Part shown: positions 55,601 to 64,000 of the stretch, piece by piece
How the letters are laid out: every line of letters begins with the position of its first letter
How positions within the stretch are numbered: position 1 is the first letter of the stretch
Assembly: GCA_947568835.1 (NCBI GenBank)
Contig: CANOQG010000007.1
Span: 4,278,001 to 4,342,000 of the forward strand
Direction: 5' to 3'
Source: Protonemura montana
Taxonomy: Eukaryota; Arthropoda; Insecta; Plecoptera; Nemouridae
Length of the DNA: 64,000 nt
Program-made: the position numbers and the translations under genes
The notes under the pieces: generated by a model
Told to the model about the DNA's origin: nothing
What the model saw: only the letters and a program-made list of their open reading frames with translations
The model's database searches: none

Positions 55601-58518
55601 GGGCAGGACAGGGGGAGGACATGGAGCAGGACATGGGCAGGACATGGGGCAGGACATGGGACAGGACATAGGGAAGGACATGGGGCAGGACATGGGGCAG
55701 GACATGGGGCAGGACATGGGGCAGGACATGGGGCAGGAAATGGGACAGGACAAAGGGCAGGACATGGGGCAGGACATGGGACATGGGGCAGGACATGGGG
55801 CAGGACATGGGGCATGACATGGGGCAGGACATGGGACAGGACATGGGGCAGTACATGGGGCAGGACATGGGGCAGGACATGGGGCAGGACATGAGGCAGG
55901 ACATTGGACAGGACATGGGGCAAAACATGGGGCAGGACATGGGACAGGACATGGGACAGGACATGGGGCAGGACATGGGGCAGGACATGGGGCAGGACAT
56001 GGGACATGAGGCAGGACAGGGGGAGGACATGGAGCGGGACATGGGGCAGGACATGGGGCAGGACATGGAGCAGGATATGGGGCAGGAAATGGGGCAGGAC
56101 ATGGGACAGGACATAGGGCAGGACATGGGGCAGGCCATGTTGCAGGACATGGGGCAGGACATAAGACATAGGGCAGGACAGGGGGAGGACATGGAGCAGG
56201 ACATGGGGCATTACATGGGGCAGGACATAAGACAGGACATAGGGCAGGACATGGGGCAGGACATGGGGCAGGACATGGGGCAGGACATGGGGCAGGACAT
56301 GAGGCAGGACATTGGACAGGACATGGGGCAAAACACGGGGCAGGACATGGGACTGGACATGGGGCAGGACATGGGGCAGGACATGGGGCAGGACATGGGG
56401 CAGGACATGGGACATGAGGCAGGACAGGGGGAGGACATGGAGCGGGACATGGGGCAGGACATGGGGCAGGACATGGAGCAGGACATGGGGCAGGAAATAA
56501 GGCAGGACATGGGACAGGACATAGGGCAGGACATGGGGCAGGACATGAGGCAGGACATGGGGCAGGACATAAGACATAGGGCAGGACAGGGGGAGGACAT
56601 GGAGCAGGACATGGGGCATTACATGGGGCAGGACATAAGACAGGACATAGGGCAGGACATGGGGCAGGACATGGGGCAGGACATGGGACATGGGGCAAGA
56701 CATGGGGCAGGACATGAGGCAGGACATGGGGCAGGACATGGGGCAGGACATGGGGCAGGACATGGGACATAGGGCAGGACAGGGGGAGGACATGGAGCAG
56801 GACATGGGGCAGGACATGGGGCAGGACATAAGACAGGACATAGGGCAGGACATGGGGCAGGACATGGGGCAGGACATGGGGCAGGACACGGGACATGGGG
56901 CAAGACATGGGGCAGGACATGGGGCAGGACATGGGGCAGGACATGGGGCAGGACATAGGGCAGGACATGGGGCAGGACATGGGACATGGGGCAGGACATG
57001 GGGCAGGACATGGGGCATGACATGGGGCAGGACATGGGACAGGACATGGGGCAGTACATGGGGCAGGACATGGGGCAGGACATGGGGCAGGACATGAGGC
57101 AGGACATTGGACAGGACATGGGGCAAAACATGGGGCAGGACATGGGACAGGACATGGGACAGGACATGGGGCAGGACATGGGGCAGGACATGGGGCAGGA
57201 CATGGGACATGAGGCAGGACAGGGGGAGGACATGGAGCGGGACATGGGGCAGGACATGGGGCAGGACATGGAGCAGGATATGGGGCAGGAAATGGGGCAG
57301 GACATGGGACAGGACATAGGGCAGGACATGGGGCAGGCCATGTTGCAGGACATGGGGCAGGACATAAGACATAGGGCAGGACAGGGGGAGGACATGGAGC
57401 AGGACATGGGGCATTACATGGGGCAGGACATAAGACAGGACATAGGGCAGGACATGGGGCAGGACATGGGGCAGGACATGGGGCAGGACATGGGGCAGGA
57501 CATGAGGCAGGACATTGGACAGGACATGGGGCAAAACATGGGGCAGGACATGGGACTGGACATGGGGCAGGACATGGGGCAGGACATGGGGCAGGACATG
57601 GGGCAGGACATGGGACATGAGGCAGGACAGGGGGAGGACATGGAGCGGGACATGGGGCAGGACATGGGGCAGGACATGGAGCAGGACATGGGGCAGGAAA
57701 TAAGGCAGGACATGGGACAGGACATAGGGCAGGACATGGGGCAGGACATGAGGCAGGACATGGGGCAGGACATAAGACATAGGGCAGGACAGGGGGAGGA
57801 CATGGAGCAGGACATGGGGCATTACATGGGGCAGGACATAAGACAGGACATAGGGCAGGACATGGGGCAGGACATGGGGCAGGACATGGGACATGGGGCA
57901 AGACATGGGGCAGGACATGAGGCAGGACATGGGGCAGGACATGGGGCAGGACATGGGGCAGGACATGGGACATAGGGCAGGACAGGGGGAGGACATGGAG
58001 CAGGACATGGGGCAGGACATGGGGCAGGACATAAGACAGGACATAGGGCAGGACATGGGGCAGGACATGGGGCAGGACATGGGGCAGGACACGGGACATG
58101 GGGCAAGACATGGGGCAGGACATGGGGCAGGACATGGGGCAGGACATGGGGCAGGACATAGGGCAGGACATGGGGTAGGACATGAGGCAGGACATGAGAC
58201 AGGACATGGGGCAGGACATGGGGCAGGACATGGGACAGGACATATTGCAGGACATTGGGCAGGACATGGGGCAAAACATGGGGCAGGACATGGGACAGGA
58301 CATGGGGCAGGACATGGGGCAGGACATGGGGCAGGACATGGGGAAGGACATGGGACATGAGGCAGGACAGGGGGAGGACATGGAGCAGGACATGGGGCAG
58401 GACATGGGGCAGGACATGGGGCAGGACATGGGACAGGACATAGGGCAGTACATGGGGCAGGACATGAGGCAGGACATGGGGCAGGACATGGGACATAGGG
58501 CAGGACAGGGGAAGGACA
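52629..58518 (+). repeat. 5,886-bp tandem unit, copy 2
   Basis: This is the direct second copy. Landmarks are CTAG at 52,993, 53,944 and 55,240, ATGGGCAGG at 55,632, and GGCCATG at 56,133 and 57,336. It includes the inherited 314-bp doubling (54,192/54,506) and the inherited 1,203-bp pair (about 55,754-56,956 and 56,957-58,174). The perfect inheritance of these substructures shows that the inner duplications are older than the 5,886-bp one. Confidence 0.9.
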
Positions 58519-61051
58519 TGGAGCAGGACATGGGGCAGGACATGGGGCAGGACATAAGACAGGACATAGGGCAGGACATGGGGTAGGACATGGGGCAGGA
58601 CATGGGGCAGGACATGGGACATGGGCAAGACATGGGGCAGGACATGGGGCAGGACATGGGGCAGGACATGGGGCAGGACATGGGGCAGGACATGGGACAT
58701 GGGGCAGGACATGGGGCAGGACATGGGGCAGGACATGGGGCAGGACATGGGGCAGGACATGGGGCAGGACATAGGGCAGGCCATGGTGCAGGACATGGGG
58801 CAGGACATGGAGCAGGACATGGGACATGACATGGGACAGGACATGGGGCAGGACATGGCGCAGGACATGGGGCAGGACATGGGGCAGGACATGGGGCAGG
58901 ACATAGGGCAGGACATGGGGTAGGACATGAGGCAGGACATGGGACAGGACATGGGGCAGGACATGGGGCAGGACATGGGACAGGACATAGGGCAGGACAT
59001 GGGGCAGGACATGGGGCAAAACATGGGGCAGGACATAAGACAGGACATGGGGCAGGACATTGGCCAGGCTATGGGGCAGGACATGGGGCAGGACACGAGG
59101 CAGGACATGGGACATGGGGAAAGACATGGGGCAAGACATGGGGCAGGACATGGGGCAGGACATGGGGCAGGACATGGGACAGGACATAGGGCAGGACATG
59201 GGGCAGGACATGGGGCAGGACATGGGGCAGGACATGGGACAGGACATGGAGCAGGACATGGGGCAGGACATGGGGCAGGACATGGGACAGGACATAGGGA
59301 AGGACATGGGGCAGGACATGGGGCAGGACATGGGGTAGGACATGGGGCAGGAAATGGGACAGGACAAGGGGCAGGACATGGGGCAGGACATGAGGCAGGA
59401 CATGGGGCATTACATGGGGCAGGACATAAGACAGGACATAGGGCAGGACATGGGGCAGGACATGGGGCAGGACATGGGGCAGGACATGGGACATGGGGCA
59501 AGACATGGGGCAGGACATGAGGCAGGACATGGGGCAGGACATGGGGCAGGACATGGGGCAGGACATGGGGTAGGACATGGGGCAGGAAATGGGACAGGAC
59601 AAGGGGCAGGACATGGGGCAGGACATGGGACATGGGGCAGGACATGGGGCAGGACATGGGGCAGGACATGGGGCAGGACATGGGGCAGGACATGGGGCAG
59701 GACATGGGGCAGGACATAGGGCAGGACATGGGGCAGGACATGGGGCAGGACATGGAGCAGGACATGGGACATGACATGGGACAGGACATGGGGCTGGACA
59801 TGGGGCAGGACATGGGGAAGGACATAGGGCAGGACATGGGGCAGGACATGGGGCAGGACATGGGGCAGGACATAGGGCAGGACATGGGGCAGGACATGGG
59901 GCAGGACATGGAGCAGGACATGGGGCAGGACATTGGGCAGGACATGGGACAGGACATGGGGCAGGACATGGGGCAGGACATGGGGCAGGATATGAGGCAG
60001 GACATGGGGCAGGACATGAGGCAGGACATGGGACATGAGGTAAGACATGGGGCAGGACATGGAGCAGGACATGGGACAGGACATGGGGCAGGACATGGGG
60101 CAGGACATGTGGCATGACATGGGACATGGGGCAGGACATGGGGTGGAACATGGAGCAGAAAATGGGGCACGACATGGGGCAGGACATAGGGCAGGACATG
60201 GGGCAGGACATGGGGCAGGACATGGGGCAGGACATGGGACATGGGGCAAGACATGGGGCAGGACATAGGGCAGGACATGGGGCAGGACATGGGGCAGGAC
60301 ATGGGACAGGACATAGGGCAGGACATGGGGAAGGACATGGGGCAGGAAATGGGGCAGGACATGGGACATGGGGCAGGACAGGGGGAGGACATGGAGCAGG
60401 ACATGGGGCAGGACATGGGGCAGGACATGGGGCAGGACATGGGACATGGGGCAGGACAGGGGGAGGACATGGAGCAGGACATGGGGCAGGACATGGGGCA
60501 GGACATGGGACAGGACATAGGGAAGGACATGGGGCAGGACATGGGGCAGGACATGGGGCAGGACATGGGACATGGGGCAAGACATGGGACAGGACATGGG
60601 GCAGAACATGGGGCAGGACATGGGGCAGGACATGGGGCGGGACATAGGCCAGGACATGGGGCAGGAAATGGGACAGGACAAAGGGCAGGACATGGGGCAG
60701 GACATGGGACATGGGGCAGGACATGGGGCAGGACATGGGGCATAACATGGGGCAGGACATGGGACAGGACATGGGGCAGGACATGGGGCAGGACATGGGG
60801 CAGGACATGAGGCAGGACATGGGACAGGACATGGGGCAGGACATGGGGCAGGACATGGGACATGGGGCAGGACATGGGGCAGGACATGGAGCAGGAGATG
60901 GGGCAGGAAATGGGGCAGGACATGGGACAGGACATAGGGCAGGACATGGGGCAGGACATGAGGCAGGACATGGGGCAGGACATGGGACATAGGGCAGGAC
61001 AGGGGAAGGACATGGAGCAGGACATGGGGCAGGACATGGGGCAGGACATAA
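57308..61051 (+). repeat. 3,744-bp tandem unit, copy 1
   Basis: From about 57,308 the landmarks recur at offset 3,744 (312 x 12). Pairs include GGCCATG at 57,336/61,080, the ATATTGCAGG variant near 58,243/61,987, ATGGGCAAG near 58,622/62,366, GGCCAGGCTATGG near 59,062/62,806, and GTAAG at 60,040/63,784. This copy overlaps the last 1.2 kb of the 5,886-bp unit, so it formed after or across it. A 78-bp local doubling lies at about 60,363-60,518. Confidence 0.85.
60363..60518 (+). repeat. 78-bp local tandem doubling
   Basis: The succession GGGACATGGGGCAGGACAG followed by the GGGGGAGG monomer occurs at 60,363 and again at 60,441. The unit is 78 bp, six and a half 12-mers, which preserves the 19-bp compound unit at its edge. 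The corresponding place in the second 3,744-bp copy lies beyond the window. Confidence 0.7.
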
Positions 61052-64000
61052 GACAGGACATAGGGCAGGACATGGGGCAGGCCATGTTGCAGGACATGGG
61101 GCAGGACATAAGACATAGGGCAGGACAGGGGGAGGACATGGAGCAGGACATGGGGCATAACATGGGGCAGGACATAAGACAGGACATAGGGCAGGACATG
61201 GGGCAGGACATGGGGCAGGACATGGGGCAGGACATGGGGCAGGACATGAGGCAGGACATTGGACAGGACATGGGGCAAAACATGGGGCAGGACATGGGAC
61301 TGGACATGGGGCAGGACATGGGGCAGGACATGGGGCAGGACATGGGGCAGGACATGGGACATGAGGCAGGACAGGGGGAGGACATGGAGCGGGACATGGG
61401 GCAGGACATGGGGCAGGACATGGAGCAGGACATGGGGCAGGAAATAAGGCAGGACATGGGACAGGACATAGGGCAGGACATGGGGCAGGACATGAGGCAG
61501 GACATGGGGCAGGACATAAGACATAGGGCAGGACAGGGGGAGGACATGGAGCAGGACATGGGGCATTACATGGGGCAGGACATAAGACAGGACATAGGGC
61601 AGGACATGGGGCAGGACATGGGGCAGGACATGGGACATGGGGCAAGACATGGGGCAGGACATGAGGCAGGACATGGGGCAGGACATGGGGCAGGACATGG
61701 GGCAGGACATGGGACATAGGGCAGGACAGGGGGAGGACATGGAGCAGGACATGGGGCAGGACATGGGGCAGGACATAAGACAGGACATAGGGCAGGACAT
61801 GGGGCAGGACATGGGGCAGGACATGGGGCAGGACACGGGACATGGGGCAAGACATGGGGCAGGACATGGGGCAGGACATGGGGCAGGACATGGGGCAGGA
61901 CATAGGGCAGGACATGGGGTAGGACATGAGGCAGGACATGAGACAGGACATGGGGCAGGACATGGGGCAGGACATGGGACAGGACATATTGCAGGACATT
62001 GGGCAGGACATGGGGCAAAACATGGGGCAGGACATGGGACAGGACATGGGGCAGGACATGGGGCAGGACATGGGGCAGGACATGGGGAAGGACATGGGAC
62101 ATGAGGCAGGACAGGGGGAGGACATGGAGCAGGACATGGGGCAGGACATGGGGCAGGACATGGGGCAGGACATGGGACAGGACATAGGGCAGTACATGGG
62201 ACAGGACATGAGGCAGGACATGGGGCAGGACATGGGACATAGGGCAGGACAGGGGAAGGACATGGAGCAGGACATGGGGCAGGACATGGGGCAGGACATA
62301 AGACAGGACATAGGGCAGGACATGGGGTAGGACATGGGGCAGGACATGGGGCAGGACATGGGACATGGGCAAGACATGGGGCAGGACATGGGGCAGGACA
62401 TGGGGCAGGACATGGGGCAGGACATGGGGCAGGACATGGGACATGGGGCAGGACATGGGGCAGGACATGGGGCAGGACATGGGGCAGGACATGGGGCAGG
62501 ACATGGGGCAGGACATAGGGCAGGCCATGGTGCAGGACATGGGGCAGGACATGGAGCAGGACATGGGACATGACATGGGACAGGACATGGGGCAGGACAT
62601 GGCGCAGGACATGGGGCAGGACATGGGGCAGGACATGGGGCAGGACATAGGGCAGGACATGGGGTAGGACATGAGGCAGGACATGGGACAGGACATGGGG
62701 CAGGACATGGGGCAGGACATGGGACAGGACATAGGGCAGGACATGGGGCAGGACATGGGGCAAAACATGGGGCAGGACATAAGACAGGACATGGGGCAGG
62801 ACATTGGCCAGGCTATGGGGCAGGACATGGGGCAGGACACGAGGCAGGACATGGGACTTGGGGAAAGACATGGGGCAAGACATGGGGCAGGACATGGGGC
62901 AGGACATGGGGCAGGACATGGGACAGGACATAGGGCAGGACATGGGGCAGGACATGGGGCAGGACATGGGGCAGGACATGGGACAGGACATGGAGCAGGA
63001 CATGGGGCAGGACATGGGGCAGGACATGGGACAGGACATAGGGAAGGACATGGGGCAGGACATGGGGCAGGACATGGGGTAGGACATGGGGCAGGAAATG
63101 GGACAGGACAAGGGGCAGGACATGGGGCAGGACATGAGGCAGGACATGGGGCATTACATGGGGCAGGACATAAGACAGGACATAGGGCAGGACATGGGGC
63201 AGGACATGGGGCAGGACATGGGGCAGGACATGGGACATGGGGCAAGACATGAAGCAGGACATGAGGCAGGACATGGGGCAGGACATGGGGCAGGACATGG
63301 GGCAGGACATGGGGTAGGACATGGGGCAGGAAATGGGACAGGACAAGGGGCAGGACATGGGGCAGGACATGGGACATGGGGCAGGACATGGGGCAGGACA
63401 TGGGGCAGGACATGGGGCAGGACATGGGGCAGGACATGGGGCAGGACATGGGGCAGGACATAGGGCAGGACATGGGGCAGGACATGGGGCAGGACATGGA
63501 GCAGGACATGGGACATGACATGGGACAGGACATGGGGCTGGACATGGGGCAGGACATGGGGAAGGACATAGGGCAGGACATGGGGCAGGACATGGGGCAG
63601 GACATGGGGCAGGACATAGGGCAGGACATGGGGCAGGACATGGGGCAGGACATGGAGCAGGACATGGGGCAGGACATTGGGCAGGACATGGGACAGGACA
63701 TGGGGCAGGACATGGGGCAGGACATGGGGCAGGATATGAGGCAGGACATGGGGCAGGACATGAGGCAGGACATGGGACATGAGGTAAGACATGGGGCAGG
63801 ACATGGAGCAGGACATGGGACAGGACATGGGGCAGGACATGGGGCAGGACATGTGGCATGACATGGGACATGGGGCAGGACATGGGGTGGAACATGGAGC
63901 AGAAAATGGGGCACGACATGGGGCAGGACATAGGGCAGGACATGGGGCAGGACATGGGGCAGGACATGGGGCAGGACATGGGACATGGGGCAAGACATGG
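61052..64000 (+). repeat. 3,744-bp tandem unit, copy 2, cut by the window edge
   Basis: The second copy runs to the last base, so about 0.8 kb of it lies outside the window. Scattered point differences from copy 1 are visible: CATAAC near 61,157 for CATTAC, GGGACAGG near 62,197 for GGGGCAGG, ACTTGGGG near 62,854 for ACATGGGG, and GAAGCAGG near 63,249 for GGGGCAGG. Confidence 0.85.

Larger units (their letters stand above)
1..64000 (+). repeat. 12-bp minisatellite / satellite array filling the whole window
   Basis: The consensus monomer is GGACATGGGGCA, head to tail in one orientation from the first to the last base. Both ends of the window cut the array, so its true length is unknown. The monomer has 6 G, 3 A, 2 C and 1 T, which is two-thirds GC with a strong G-over-C bias on the + strand. 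Variants are mostly single substitutions (GGGACA, ATAGGG, ATGGAG, ATGAGG, GGAAAT, GGACAA) plus short phase-shifting contractions. No stretch of even 30 bases is unrelated to the monomer, so no intergenic, promoter, RNA or mobile-element features are hidden between repeats. Large arrays of this kind belong to eukaryotic satellite or minisatellite DNA. The host and chromosomal location cannot be read from the sequence. Confidence 0.97.

Noticed and set aside
45668..58693. Antisense open frame of 4,341 codons (Cys-Pro-Met-Ser / Ala-Pro-Cys-Pro / Pro-His-Val-Leu repeats)
   Set aside because: It exists only because no frame of the 12-mer has a stop. It passes through several phase shifts, has no non-repeat domain, signal or conserved frame, and ends at the CTAG variant.
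1..64000. CRISPR array
   Set aside because: There are no unique spacers between repeats. The units are contiguous 12-mers and the 'spacers' are the same repeat.
1..64000. p53-like or nuclear-receptor-like sites (GGACATG, AGGACA)
   Set aside because: Half-site fragments occur in every monomer by composition, always head to tail without the inverted partner needed for a canonical p53 site. No evidence of function.
1..64000. Telomeric repeat or telomere-adjacent variant repeat
   Set aside because: The unit is 12 bp and contains no TTAGGG-type hexamer. TAGGG occurs only in the ATAGGGCA variant and is not tandem.
1..64000. Inverted copies or palindromes within the array
   Set aside because: I saw the unit only in the G-rich orientation on the + strand. 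CTAG and CATG are the only notable short palindromes.

Overview
The whole 64-kb window is one uninterrupted tandem repeat. Its founding unit is the 12-mer GGACATGGGGCA on the + strand (TGCCCCATGTCC on the - strand), repeated head to tail roughly 5,300 times. I find no inverted copies, no unique sequence, no transposon, no RNA gene and no credible protein-coding gene. A uniform minisatellite array of this size points to a eukaryotic genome, for example a subtelomeric, pericentromeric or macrosatellite block in a long-read assembly. The monomer contains GGGCAGGA, the heart of the minisatellite core described for human hypervariable loci. That fits an animal genome but does not identify one, and I do not recognise the species.

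The array is hierarchical. At the smallest scale the 12-mers differ mainly by G-to-A changes inside the GGGG tract and by a recurrent 5-bp contraction that gives a 19-bp compound unit. These variants make a barcode that reveals nested tandem duplications with periods of about 78, 309, 314, 408, 1,203, 2,368, 3,161, 3,744, 3,929, 5,886 and 10,500 bp. Layout: 1-6,213 is repeated at 10,297-16,509. 750-3,052 is repeated at 3,911-6,213. 1,225-4,661 is repeated at 6,214-9,650. A 3.93-kb unit is tandem from about 14.2 to 22.1 kb. A 10.5-kb unit is tandem from about 19.1 to 40.1 kb. A 2,368-bp core unit with local expansions fills about 39.6 to 46.9 kb. A 5,886-bp unit is tandem from 46.7 to 58.5 kb. 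A 3,744-bp unit begins at 57.3 kb and its second copy runs off the right edge. These blocks overlap because older duplications were caught inside younger ones.

The 12-mer is a multiple of three and has no stop codon in any of its six frames, so the window is full of huge open frames (up to 4,341 codons antisense). They switch frame freely and show no coding signature, so I annotate none as CDS. The interest of the window lies in its architecture, variant spectrum, near-absence of CpG, strong strand asymmetry and evidence of recent large duplications or assembly artefacts. I see no encoded molecular system.
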